From: an uncultured Allomuricauda sp. | GTDB taxonomy: Bacteria; Bacteroidota; Bacteroidia; Flavobacteriales; Flavobacteriaceae | Direction: 5' to 3' | DNA: 64,000 nt | NCBI RefSeq assembly: GCF_947495325.1 | Contig: NZ_CANLYK010000002.1 | Span: 558,001-622,000 of the forward strand | Shown: piece by piece, positions 7,593 through 16,361 of the stretch | Numbering within the stretch: position 1 is the stretch's first letter | How the letters are laid out: each line of letters begins with the position of its first letter | Notes under the pieces: model-generated | What the model was told of the DNA's origin: nothing | Databases searched by the model: none | The model's input: only the letters and a program-made list of their open reading frames with translations | Position numbers and translations under genes: made by a program

Positions 7593-7958
7593 ATGAAAAT
7601 TGAAAAAGTAAACCTAGCGACTAAACTCGGCAGCTTTAACGAGTACTGGTCACCTAAGATAGTTGGTGAGCTTAACAGCCAGTTGGTAAAGGTGGCCAAG
7701 TTCAAGGGAGAATTCGTCATGCATCAGCATGATAAGGAAGATGAATTGTTCTATGTCATCGCTGGGGAATTATATATCGAACTAAAGAACAAGACACTGC
7801 ACTTACATGCTGGGGAGTTTGTGGTGATTCCAAAAGGGGTGCCACATAAACCCTACGCCCCCGAGGAAGTTCATGTAATGCTTTTTGAACCGGCTTCAAC
7901 ATTAAACACTGGAAACATGAGCAACGACCTTACAGTTTCTAATTTAGACACTATTTAA
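7593..7958 (+). CDS. Cupin domain protein
   Basis: Single-domain cupin of 121 residues. Motif 1 is H-Q-H-D-K-E-D-E-L-F-Y-V-I-A-G (about residues 44-58) with the two His and one Glu metal ligands. Motif 2 is P-K-G-V-P-H-K-P (about residues 83-90) with the last His. This set normally binds Fe, Mn or Zn. Single cupins of this kind include isomerases, dioxygenases and sensors, so no reaction can be assigned. It sits between osmC-like and VOC genes in a probable stress operon. Confidence 0.85.
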   Translation: MKIEKVNLATKLGSFNEYWSPKIVGELNSQLVKVAKFKGEFVMHQHDKEDELFYVIAGELYIELKNKTLHLHAGEFVVIPKGVPHKPYAPEEVHVMLFEPASTLNTGNMSNDLTVSNLDTI

Positions 7959-7968
7959 TGCTATACTG

Positions 7969-8412
7969 ATGAGATTTTCCCATACCAATATTGTAAGCAC
8001 CAACTGGAAAGCGCTTGTGGATTTTTACGTAAAAACCTTCGATTGTAAACTAGTCCCTCCCACTAGGAAACAATCGGGAGCATCGATGGACAGTGGTACA
8101 GGTTTAAAAAACGTCAGTTTGGAAGGCGCTCATCTCCTACTTCCCGGATATGGAGAAAACGGACCAACGCTGGAAATCTACCAATATGAAAATCTAATAG
8201 CACAAGATGTTGTACCACCCAATAAAAGAGGCTTCGGACATATTGCTTTTGAGGTTGATGACGTCCAAGAAATACTGAACAGTGTTATTAAAAATGGTGG
8301 GCAAACTTTAGGAGAAATTACTAGGAAAGAAGTCGCGGGCGTAGGAGAAATCACTTTTGTCTACACGAGAGACCCTGAAGGAAACATACTAGAATTACAG
8401 CGCTGGAAATAA
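7969..8412 (+). CDS. VOC family (glyoxalase-like) protein
   Basis: Vicinal-oxygen-chelate protein of 147 residues with two beta-alpha-beta-beta-beta modules. The four expected metal positions can be seen: His5, Glu in T-L-E-I-Y (about residue 65), His in F-G-H-I-A-F (about residue 87) and Glu in I-L-E-L-Q (about residue 144). That pattern fits lactoylglutathione-lyase-like enzymes or ring-cleavage relatives. Flavobacteria generally lack glutathione, so another thiol or another substrate is likely. It is part of the MarR-led cluster. Confidence 0.85.
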   Translation: MRFSHTNIVSTNWKALVDFYVKTFDCKLVPPTRKQSGASMDSGTGLKNVSLEGAHLLLPGYGENGPTLEIYQYENLIAQDVVPPNKRGFGHIAFEVDDVQEILNSVIKNGGQTLGEITRKEVAGVGEITFVYTRDPEGNILELQRWK

Positions 8413-8432
8413 GCCAGATAACAAACATAAAA

Positions 8433-9251
8433 ATGAAGAACAACATAGAAACCTATATCGTTGATGCTTTTACTGATGAGCCTTTCAAAGGAAATCCAGC
8501 GGGCGTTTGTATTTTACATGAAACCTTGTCGGATAAGCAAATGCAATCTATTGCCAAGGAATTAGGGCTATCGGAAACGGCATTTATACGTAAAATTAAT
8601 CATCAAGATGCCTATGCCATACGGTATTTTTCTCCAGTTATGGAAATACCGTTATGTGGACACGCAACACTAGCTACTTCAAAAGTTCTTTTTGAAAATA
8701 ATCCTACAATGGATACAATTCACTTTAAGAATATTCAGAATCTGGATTTAATGATTAGGAAATATGGCTCTAAAATTGAAATGGAATTCCCCATTTATGA
8801 AACGACACCTCAAAATGCACCAGATGAGTTATTGAAAGCTCTTGGGATTGAAACAATCGTAAATAGCGCGTTTAATCAAGAAACAAAAATCTTACTCCTT
8901 GAAATTGAGAGTAGTGAAGTTTTGAAGAATCTATCTCCAAACTTTGAAAGATTAAAACAATCCCACAACGCAATAAACGGGGTGTTGGTAACCGCAATAT
9001 CCCAAAGAATTAATTTTGATTTTGAGTCACGATATTTTTGGCCTTGGAGCGGAACAAATGAAGACCCTGTAACCGGAGGCACCCATACGTTCCTTGCCAA
9101 ATATTGGAGTAGTAAACTGAACAAAAAGAAAATGAACTCATTTCAATGCTCTGAAAGGACCGGGTTTATGGAAGTAAAACTCATTAGCGACACTAAATTA
9201 TTGATAAAGAGTGAAGCTCAAATCGTATTAAAAGGCGCGTTAAGAATATAA
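8433..9251 (+). CDS. PhzF family isomerase/epimerase
   Basis: PhzF/YddE-type protein of 272 residues with the two-lobed diaminopimelate-epimerase fold. The catalytic-type Glu48 sits in L-S-E-T-A-F. The conserved blocks P-L-C-G-H-A-T-L-A (about residues 73-81) and E-D-P-V-T-G-G-T-H (about residues 210-218) are both intact. PhzF itself isomerises dihydrohydroxyanthranilate in phenazine synthesis, but no other phenazine gene is here. Most homologues in other bacteria have unknown substrates. It closes the probable operon that begins with MarR. Confidence 0.87.
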   Translation: MKNNIETYIVDAFTDEPFKGNPAGVCILHETLSDKQMQSIAKELGLSETAFIRKINHQDAYAIRYFSPVMEIPLCGHATLATSKVLFENNPTMDTIHFKNIQNLDLMIRKYGSKIEMEFPIYETTPQNAPDELLKALGIETIVNSAFNQETKILLLEIESSEVLKNLSPNFERLKQSHNAINGVLVTAISQRINFDFESRYFWPWSGTNEDPVTGGTHTFLAKYWSSKLNKKKMNSFQCSERTGFMEVKLISDTKLLIKSEAQIVLKGALRI

Positions 9252-9282
9252 GTAAATTAAATAATTAGTAGATCCGACAAAA

Positions 9283-9873
9283 ATGAACATCAAAATTCTA
9301 AACGCAAAGCTACAGCTCCAAAACGATCGGGTGTTACTCCTACCTTTTGAGCATGCACGAAATAAGGAGCTTAAAGACATCATCTTTAAAAAGGAGATTT
9401 AGAAGTTTATGGGCATGAAGATGCAAACGGAGTCGGGTTTTGAAAACTACCTAACAAATACCCTTTCCGATAAAAATAAAGGTAACTGTTATCCCTTTAT
9501 CATCATCGATAAGGCGACTGATACAGTCGCAGGCAGTACCCGATATGGCTATCTGAATGAAGCCAGTCAAAAATGTGAAATCGGGTGGACGTGGTATGGA
9601 ACGGATTTCCATGGAACGGGACTAAACAAAGCCTGCAAATACGAATTATTGAAATTTGGGTTTGAGCAAATAGGATTTCGACGCATACAATTTAGTGCCG
9701 ACCAAGAAAATATACGGTCGCAGCGTGCTATTGAAAAACTTGGCGCAACTAAGGAAGGGGTTTTTAGAAACAATTATATTGATGCTGACGGACAAAGCCG
9801 GAACGATGTGTACTACAGCATTATCCAAGAAGAATGGAAGACGTTAAAAAATGACATATTTAGGGAGTTTTAA
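9283..9873 (+). pseudogene. GNAT acetyltransferase (RimJ/RimL type) interrupted by an amber codon
   Basis: The frame opens with an ATG at 9283 and is continuous to 9873 except for one TAG at 9400-9402. The 39 codons before the stop form a normal GNAT N-terminus (Q-N-D-R-V-L-L-L-P-F-E), and the frame after it continues as W-T-W-Y-G-T, G-T-G-L-N-K-A-C-K and F-R-R-I-Q-F, the motif A/B region of RimJ/RimL acetyltransferases. A TGG tryptophan would restore a protein of 196 residues. Re-initiation at the ATG at 9409 would give 154 residues lacking the first strand and helix. A recent nonsense mutation is most likely; sequencing error or readthrough cannot be excluded. Confidence 0.75.
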
Positions 9874-9884
9874 TAACTTTAAGT

Positions 9885-10220
9885 ATGAATTACGATAAGA
9901 AAAGATTCAGACCCGTTCAAAATACCGAAAACGGGGAAACCTCTGCAGAAACTATTTTTGAGTACCGCCAAAGCGGAAATATACTTACGGCTGAATACGA
10001 AGGCGGACAAATTAAAAAAGGTCATCTTATAGGCTTAGTAAGCGACGATGGAACCATAGAAATGCGCTATCATCAGGTGAATACCAAAGGGGAATTGATG
10101 ACTGGAATTTGTTTTTCAAAACCTAAAATTATGGAGAATGGGAAAATACGCCTCTATGAAACATGGGAATGGACCTCTGGGGATAAATCAAAAGGAACAT
10201 CCATTTTGGAGGAGTTATAA
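9885..10220 (+). CDS. Small conserved protein of unknown function
   Basis: A protein of 111 residues starting 11 bp after the broken GNAT gene. It is predicted to be nearly all beta strand, with alternating hydrophobic residues and repeated G-x-I/L turns, and it has no signal peptide or membrane segment. Similar short proteins in Firmicutes and Bacteroidota are sometimes labelled N-acetylglutamate synthase, but no acetyltransferase motif is visible and the label looks unsupported. Its place between two GNAT genes may explain such labels. Function unknown. Confidence 0.7.
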   Translation: MNYDKKRFRPVQNTENGETSAETIFEYRQSGNILTAEYEGGQIKKGHLIGLVSDDGTIEMRYHQVNTKGELMTGICFSKPKIMENGKIRLYETWEWTSGDKSKGTSILEEL

Positions 10221-10284
10221 GTACAAACACTAACCAAGTTAACTTTCGATACCTAAGTGCGTGTTAGCGGCAATATAAAAACTA

Positions 10285-10794
10285 ATGAAAATAGAAAATA
10301 GTGAACTTGCGGATGTCCCAAAAATATTTGATTTATATAGATTAGCCACTAGCTATATGAAGTCGAAAAATCAAGTGCATTGGCCTGAATTTCCGAAAGA
10401 ACTGATACAGAATGAAATAGCGGAAAACAGACAATGGAAGTTATTGATTGATGATGAAATTGCGTGTATATGGGCCACAACGCTCAATGACGAATTGATT
10501 TGGGGAGCTAAAAGCAATGAACCTTCGCTATATATCCATAGGATTGCTACAAATCCTGAATTTAGGGGAAGAAGTCTCGTTAAGAAACTAGTTGATTGGG
10601 CAAACGAGTTTGGAAAAACTAAAGGTTTAACATACCTCCGAATGGACACTGTTGGTCTAAACAAAGGCTTAATTAATCATTATGAAAAGCTTGGGTTTGA
10701 ATTTTTAGGAGCCAAAAAGTTGCAGGATACGAATGGATTACCGGAACATTACCAAAGAGGAGAAGTATGTTTTTTTCAAAAAGCAATAATATAA
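10285..10794 (+). CDS. GNAT family N-acetyltransferase
   Basis: Complete GNAT fold of 169 residues. Motif A reads I-A-T-N-P-E-F-R-G-R-S-L-V-K-K-L (about residues 87-102) with the R-x-x-G/S loop for acetyl-CoA, and motif B ends with H-Y-E-K-L-G-F-E-F (about residues 132-140). It resembles the GNAT at 4719-5219 in domain layout. It is the last gene of the rightward accessory cluster and is followed by about 700 bp of non-coding DNA. Substrate unknown. Confidence 0.86.
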   Translation: MKIENSELADVPKIFDLYRLATSYMKSKNQVHWPEFPKELIQNEIAENRQWKLLIDDEIACIWATTLNDELIWGAKSNEPSLYIHRIATNPEFRGRSLVKKLVDWANEFGKTKGLTYLRMDTVGLNKGLINHYEKLGFEFLGAKKLQDTNGLPEHYQRGEVCFFQKAII

Positions 10795-11513
10795 CACACA
10801 TATTTAACATACATATCGAGTATATAAATTTTAAAAGATGCGAATATGCATTGTACAGACTTCCTCTAAAAAAGGGGCTATTTGCCTTAATATTGAAAAC
10901 CAGCTAGGCCTAAGGAACTTTTGGAAAAATATCCGCCTTCCGACATCAAAGTTTTAAAGCCTGTGGACATGGCTAAATTTCAAGATAAGCTTCATAAATA
11001 CAAAGGAGTTGACCCTTCAAAAAGATAGATTGTTTCAAATACGGGTTCATAATATTCATTTTATATCTCGGATGCTTTGCAAGTAAAAAACCTTAATAGA
11101 ACAAAACCGTTAAATAAATAGTTTTGTCAGGTAGAATGTTTTAGTGACTCTTGGAGAGTCTGGCGCAATCAATACATTTAAAATAAAATTTGATTACGAT
11201 TTAAAAAAAGTTAGTTCTTTAAATCCGCACTCATCAAAACTCCAAAGTAGTAATATCTTGTAGTCCATTAAAACGAACCTTTTACAACACCGATTATTTT
11301 TTTAACAAATAAATAAAGATTCACACAAAAATCTGAACTGCAAAAGTACTGCGAGCATAGAATTTGATACTTCTGCTTTAAGAGTTGAAAGCCACTATTT
11401 ATAATAAATATGAAGCCTTAAATTGGTATGGGTAATTTTTAAAAATTGGCAGGCATAAATTCTGAAAAGTTTGAATTAATTTCAATATATAAATGAATTT
11501 CTAAAGCTTGGTT
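10795..11513. other. Long intergenic region with a possible gene remnant
   Basis: About 720 bp of AT-rich DNA without an intact gene. The only coding-like piece is the open stretch at 10897-11028, listed separately. No convincing terminator was found after the GNAT gene. The region may mark a decayed insertion between the accessory cluster and the aminotransferase gene. Confidence 0.5.
10897..11028 (+). pseudogene. Possible C-terminal gene remnant
   Basis: An open frame without a credible start ends at TAG 11026-11028. Its last part reads like a real protein tail: L-E-K-Y-P-P-S-D-I-K-V-L-K-P-V-D-M-A, then a charged helix. It is preceded by stops in frame. I do not recognise the family; it could also be chance. 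Confidence 0.25.
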
Positions 11514-12800
11514 ATGATTGGTTTAAATCCGATAATGGCAAAAGTAAAGCCCTCTGCCACTTTGGCGATTAATGAACTGTCCGTAAAACTGATTTCAGAA
11601 GGCAAGGAGGTATTCCGATTAGGTTTTGGACAATCACCTTTTCCAGTTCCGAACAAGGTGGTTGAAGCTTTGAAAAAAAACGCGTTTCAAAAGGATTATC
11701 TGCCTGTTGAGGGCCTAAAGCCTTTAAGGGAAGAGATAGGTTCTTTTTTCAGAAGGCGTTATGGTTTGCTAGTCGGAGCAGAAGAGGTATTCATTGGTCC
11801 TGGATCAAAAGAACTGATATATAACTTTCAAGTATCTTGTGCGTTTGATGAATTGTTGTTGCCCACTCCAAGTTGGGTCTCATATGAACCTCAAGCGATA
11901 CTTACCGGCCACAAGGTCGTATGGCTACCTACCAAAAAAGAGAATGGATGGAAACTGGATGCAAAGGCTCTAGAAGAGCATTGTAAGAAAGACCCCAATC
12001 AAAAAAGAGCTATAATACTGAACTATCCATCCAACCCGCTCGGCAATACTTATTCTGATGAAGAATTGCAAGCTTTGGCAGAAGTGCTAAGAAAAAAACA
12101 AATCATTGTAATAGCGGATGAAATATATGGTGAGGTGCATCATGAAGGTCAGCACCAGACTATCGCCAAGTACTATCCAGAGGGGACAATAATAAGTACT
12201 GGACTTAGCAAATGGGCTGGAGCCGGTGGGTGGCGTTTTGGTGTTTTTGTTTTCCCTACGCAACTGAAATACTTACAGAATGCAATGGCCATTGTGGCAA
12301 GTGAAACTTTTACCTCCGTTAGTGCTCCCATACAATATGCAGCGGTCGAGGCTTATAAAGAAGATGAATCTTTAAGGTTATATCTGGAACATACCCGAAA
12401 AATTTTAAAAGCGGTTGCGTTATATGTTTATGGTGAACTAACAACAATAGGAATCTCAATGCCCAAGCCAGAAGGCGGGTTTTACCTTTATCCAAATTTT
12501 GAAAAATGGAGGCCTTATCTAATTTCTATGGGTCTTACCAACAGTGAGGATTTTTGTTCGCACTTATTAAGTGAAACTGGTGTGGCACTTTTACCAGGGA
12601 TGGCATTTGGACACCCTCATGATCATTTTGCTGCGCGTCTTTCTTATGTTGATTTTGATGGGGAAAAAATACTGCAGCACATCATGGAAAATCCTGAAAT
12701 CAGTATTGACAAAGGTTTTGTTGAAAACCATTGTGCAAGAATAGTCTTGGCAATAAAACGACTTATCACATGGACTTTATCACTGGAAAAAATACAATAG
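11514..12800 (+). CDS. PLP-dependent aminotransferase, class I/II
   Basis: Fold-type I aminotransferase of about 428 residues. Substrate and cofactor blocks are in order: N-Y-P-S-N-P-L-G (about residues 169-176), D-E-I-Y-G-E (about 202-207) and S-T-G-L-S-K-W with the Schiff-base lysine at about 233 when started from the ATG at 11514. A TTG at 11508 is less likely, and an ATG at 11535 also fits the family. It belongs to the aspartate/aromatic aminotransferase group, but the substrate cannot be fixed. Its 3' end overlaps the gamma-glutamyltransferase gene by 31 bp, which suggests linked catabolism of gamma-glutamyl compounds or their amino acids. Confidence 0.88.
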   Translation: MIGLNPIMAKVKPSATLAINELSVKLISEGKEVFRLGFGQSPFPVPNKVVEALKKNAFQKDYLPVEGLKPLREEIGSFFRRRYGLLVGAEEVFIGPGSKELIYNFQVSCAFDELLLPTPSWVSYEPQAILTGHKVVWLPTKKENGWKLDAKALEEHCKKDPNQKRAIILNYPSNPLGNTYSDEELQALAEVLRKKQIIVIADEIYGEVHHEGQHQTIAKYYPEGTIISTGLSKWAGAGGWRFGVFVFPTQLKYLQNAMAIVASETFTSVSAPIQYAAVEAYKEDESLRLYLEHTRKILKAVALYVYGELTTIGISMPKPEGGFYLYPNFEKWRPYLISMGLTNSEDFCSHLLSETGVALLPGMAFGHPHDHFAARLSYVDFDGEKILQHIMENPEISIDKGFVENHCARIVLAIKRLITWTLSLEKIQ

Positions 12801-14404
12801 CATATTTTCTTATTATTATGTCATTTCTAGCATGTAATGATCAGAAAGAAACTTTTTTAGGAGTAGTTACATCAGCTACTCCGGAAGCATCACAAGCTGG
12901 AGAAAAGATTATGAAGATGGGAGGGAATGCTGTTGATGCTGCTGTGGCTGTTTCTTTTGCCCTAGGTGTGACCGAGCCAGCTATGTCCGGTTTGGGTGGG
13001 GGAACCCAGGTATTGCTCTCCCTAAAAAACCAGCCTCCCATAGCCATCAATGGAACTACTTTTTCACCTCAAAATACCATGGTAACCAGTGAGGATACCT
13101 TAACCTATCATCGAAGAAGTACTATCCCATCAACGGTAAAAGTTCTTGGTTACCTACATAAAAAGTATGGTAGCGGTAATGTTACTTGGAAAGAGTTGAT
13201 ATACCCCGCCATTGAATTGGCCAAAAATGGATTCGAAGTGGGTGAATTTAGGGCGAAAGTCTATGAAAAATATGAGGCCAAGCTAGAAGGGAATAAACAC
13301 CATACCTCTTTGTTTTTGATCAATGGAGATGCGGCTCCAAAAAAAGGGCAAATTTTAAAGCAACCTGTTTTGGCAAGAACATTGGAAAGACTTGCAGAGT
13401 ATGGCGCAGAAGACTTCTATTCAGGTCAAATAGCCCAAAGTATATCGGAAGATATGCAAAACAACAATGGATGGATCAGTCTGAAAGATTTAAAAGAATT
13501 TCAGGATCCAAAAGAGTTGACCCCTTTATTCATTGAGTATGGAGATTATACTATTTATTCCCAACCTCCTCCTTGCGGAGGTTGGACAACCTTATTAATA
13601 TTGAGATTATTGGAAGAAGAATCCAAGAATGATAAAATCAAAACAGATGACCTTATAAAAGCATTGTATTTGGCTCAGAACGATAGAAGAACGGATCCAG
13701 TTACAGACTTGCTCGATTATGATAGCATTGTACATGTGAAATTGTCAACACAATACGCAACACAACTTTTATCAGCTTCGCAGGGTTTTCCAAATAGTGA
13801 TGGAAATTCTAACAATAATTCTGGTGAAACCACACATTTTTCCGTGATTGATTCGCAAGAAAATGTTATATCGGTCACGGCAAGTATAAATGCTTATTTT
13901 GGGTCTTTGGCCGCATCAGAGCAGCTAGGATTCCTATATAACTCCTATATGGATGATTTTGTATTTGGGGAGCTAGGACACCCCTTTGCCTTAAGACCAA
14001 ATGCAATGGCCTACTCATCCATGTCTCCTACAATAGTTCAAAAAAATGGTGAAAACCAAATGGTCATAGGTAGTCCTGGTAGTAGTAGAATCATATCAAC
14101 TGTTGGTCAATTGACAGCTAAGTGGATTGAAAAACAGGATATTGTTGATGTAGTTCACAATCCACGCATTCATGTTAACCGAAATAAAGTCTATTTTGAG
14201 AAAAAAAAGGACACCTCCCTCGTCACCGATAATTTGGCACAAGAATATGGCCTAAGATTTCACTTCCCAAATGAAGATTTGGTTTCCCAAGAAGGATTGA
14301 ACCCCTATTATGGCGGAGTACATGCTATAGCAAAGGAGAATGGTAGCTGGATTGGAGCATCGGACCCAAGAAGGGACGGACAGTCAATTCGTGTTCTGAA
14401 ATAA
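12770..14404 (+). CDS. ggt: Gamma-glutamyltransferase, lipoprotein
   Basis: Ntn-hydrolase that cleaves gamma-glutamyl bonds in peptides such as glutathione. The start at 12770 gives a short signal with a lipobox-like S-F-L-A-C near residues 19-23. The frame runs open upstream to 12731, but that extension spoils the signal. The small-subunit junction G-E-T-T-H-F-S-V-I-D places the autocatalytic nucleophile at Thr354, with the S-P-G-S-S-R-I-I-S block later (about residues 441-449). A standard precursor is processed at this Thr into two subunits. At about 544 residues the length is normal. The lipobox suggests attachment to the outer membrane or periplasm. It overlaps the aminotransferase gene, so the two are co-expressed. 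Confidence 0.88.
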   Translation: MDFITGKNTIAYFLIIMSFLACNDQKETFLGVVTSATPEASQAGEKIMKMGGNAVDAAVAVSFALGVTEPAMSGLGGGTQVLLSLKNQPPIAINGTTFSPQNTMVTSEDTLTYHRRSTIPSTVKVLGYLHKKYGSGNVTWKELIYPAIELAKNGFEVGEFRAKVYEKYEAKLEGNKHHTSLFLINGDAAPKKGQILKQPVLARTLERLAEYGAEDFYSGQIAQSISEDMQNNNGWISLKDLKEFQDPKELTPLFIEYGDYTIYSQPPPCGGWTTLLILRLLEEESKNDKIKTDDLIKALYLAQNDRRTDPVTDLLDYDSIVHVKLSTQYATQLLSASQGFPNSDGNSNNNSGETTHFSVIDSQENVISVTASINAYFGSLAASEQLGFLYNSYMDDFVFGELGHPFALRPNAMAYSSMSPTIVQKNGENQMVIGSPGSSRIISTVGQLTAKWIEKQDIVDVVHNPRIHVNRNKVYFEKKKDTSLVTDNLAQEYGLRFHFPNEDLVSQEGLNPYYGGVHAIAKENGSWIGASDPRRDGQSIRVLK

Positions 14405-14889
14405 CTTCATTGGATTTGCTGGGATTTCAACTTTTTCTATTTAGTTCTATACTCTAAAAATATATCATATTTATCCGCTGTTATAATAAGAATTAGATCT
14501 AAAATTGAATCCCAATAGATGTTTTGATTGCAGTGGACCGTCTAACCAGCACATAGTAAAAATTCTAATGTTTTTTCAAAAAAAGTTGTTGGATTGATTT
14601 TTTTACTATGTTTACTTTAAGTAAATGAGTCCAACTAATCGGACGCATTGCCTTTTGTTTTGAAAATTTTATTCAAGTTCGGGCTAATGGGGATAAGGAA
14701 GTCTACCCAAAAAGCCGTCTTAGGGATAGGACACCGAATAATAGGGCTGACTTCCGAAATGTTTTCTTCATACCGTAGGCTGTATCTACGATTCTTTGGT
14801 TCTACACCTGATAGGTTTTTTGCATTCCGCATTTGATATTGGTCCATTCCTACGACCCATAATCACTTTTTTATTAATGCGAAATACAG
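14405..14889. other. Gene-free leader region of the polyamine operon
   Basis: About 485 bp with no supported gene. Opposing short frames near 14635-14847 look like neither family-type proteins nor normal codon use. A promoter-like element at 14586-14614 would leave an untranslated leader of about 270 nt before the arginine decarboxylase start, long enough for regulation. No known riboswitch structure was recognised. Confidence 0.5.
14586..14614 (+). promoter_or_regulatory. Possible promoter of the polyamine operon
   Basis: TTG (14586-14588), 18 bp, then TATGTTTA (14607-14614), one mismatch from the Bacteroidota -7 box TAnnTTTG. The box overlaps an inverted repeat TTTACTT-T-AAGTAAA (14611-14625) that could be an operator. 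Predicted from pattern only. Confidence 0.35.
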
Positions 14890-16341
14890 ATGAAGACCAA
14901 ATACATCGATTTGATCGAACAGACCTATGATTTTCCGCAAAGGGAGTTTCAGCTTGCGGAAAACAATTTGCACTTTCACGGGATTGACCTCATGGAATTG
15001 ATCCACCGTTATGGGGCACCCCTTAAGTTCACCTATCTCCCTAAAATATCCGAGAATATCCAACGGGCTAAGAAATGGTTTTCGACCGCAATCCATAAAC
15101 ATGGTTATTCCGGTACTTACCATTATAGCTATTGCACCAAGAGCTCACATTTTGAACACGTTCTGAATGAAGCGCTCAAGAACAATATCCATATTGAGAC
15201 TTCCTCTACGTTCGATATTGACATTGTGGAACACCTGAAAGCACAGGGTAAGATTTCAGATTCGACCTTTGTGCTGTGTAACGGTTTCAAAAGGGATGAA
15301 TATGTTGAAAAAATTGCCCGACTCATCAACAAAGGACACAAAAACTGCATCCCCATCATTGATAATTTTGAAGAACTTGATCTACTTGGGAATGAAATCC
15401 ACGGAAACTTAAAGGTAGGAATCCGTATTGCCTCTGAAGAAGAGCCAAAGTTTGAGTTTTATACCTCAAGATTGGGTATAGGCTATAAGAACATAGTTCC
15501 ATTTTATGCAAAGGCCATTAAGGACAATCCAAAAGTTGAGCTAAAAATGCTCCACTTTTTTATCAATACAGGGATTAGGGATACTGCCTATTATTGGAAC
15601 GAGCTTTTAAAATGTCTTAAAGTATATATCAACCTAAAGAAAATATGCCCTACGCTGGACAGTTTGAATATTGGCGGAGGTTTTCCCATTAAAAACTCAC
15701 TGGCATTCGATTACGATTACGATTATATGGTAGATGAGATTGTCAACCAGATTAATCAGGCGTGTCGCGAAGCTAATGTTGAGGTCCCGGACATCTTCAC
15801 TGAGTTTGGAAGCTTTACCGTAGGCGAAAGTGGCGGGGCCATTTATCAAATCCTGTATCAAAAACAGCAGAACGATCGTGAGAAATGGAACATGATAAAT
15901 TCCTCGTTTATAACCACCATTCCCGATTCATGGGCCATTAGTAAGCGATTTATCATGCTCGCAATCAATCGATGGGATGAGGAATATGAAAGGGTGCTGT
16001 TGGGAGGACTTACTTGTGATAGTGACGATTATTACAATTCGGAGCAGCATATGAATGCTATTTATCTTCCCAAATATAAAAGAGAACGGCCGTTATATGT
16101 TGGGTTTTTTAATACAGGGGCCTACCAAGAGACCATAGGCGGTTTTGGGGGATTGCAACATTGCTTGATTCCGCAACCCAAACATATTCTGATTGATAGA
16201 GATCCCGAAGGAAACCTAGAGACTCGGGTTTTTGCTGAACAGCAAACGGCTGGAGATTTTCTTTCCATTTTGGGCTATGGTAAACCGAAGGTTTCGGGAA
16301 CCAAAGTTTTAAGAAACAAGCAAATGGTAGTTCAACCATAA
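14890..16341 (+). CDS. speA: Arginine decarboxylase (alanine-racemase fold)
   Basis: PLP-dependent biosynthetic decarboxylase of 483 residues that converts arginine to agmatine and CO2 in the cytoplasm. The Schiff-base lysine is Lys84 in Y-S-Y-C-T-K-S-S-H, where other group IV decarboxylases have Y-x-x-K. The glycine-rich phosphate loop L-N-I-G-G-G-F-P (about residues 259-266), the E-F-G-S-F segment near residue 305 and the C-D-S-D-D segment near residue 376 complete the site. It is shorter than the E. coli type (about 630), matching the compact form of Bacteroidota. The next gene, 20 bp away, is agmatinase, which confirms the pathway. Confidence 0.9.
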   Translation: MKTKYIDLIEQTYDFPQREFQLAENNLHFHGIDLMELIHRYGAPLKFTYLPKISENIQRAKKWFSTAIHKHGYSGTYHYSYCTKSSHFEHVLNEALKNNIHIETSSTFDIDIVEHLKAQGKISDSTFVLCNGFKRDEYVEKIARLINKGHKNCIPIIDNFEELDLLGNEIHGNLKVGIRIASEEEPKFEFYTSRLGIGYKNIVPFYAKAIKDNPKVELKMLHFFINTGIRDTAYYWNELLKCLKVYINLKKICPTLDSLNIGGGFPIKNSLAFDYDYDYMVDEIVNQINQACREANVEVPDIFTEFGSFTVGESGGAIYQILYQKQQNDREKWNMINSSFITTIPDSWAISKRFIMLAINRWDEEYERVLLGGLTCDSDDYYNSEQHMNAIYLPKYKRERPLYVGFFNTGAYQETIGGFGGLQHCLIPQPKHILIDRDPEGNLETRVFAEQQTAGDFLSILGYGKPKVSGTKVLRNKQMVVQP

Positions 16342-16361
16342 AATGAATAACAATAGTCAAA

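Noticed and set aside
9885..10220. N-acetylglutamate synthase
   Set aside because: At 111 residues it has no acetyl-CoA motif and is all beta. The label used for similar proteins is not supported by the sequence.
14635..14847. A protein gene between ggt and speA
   Set aside because: Overlapping frames on both strands, no recognisable family, and the region is better explained as a leader.
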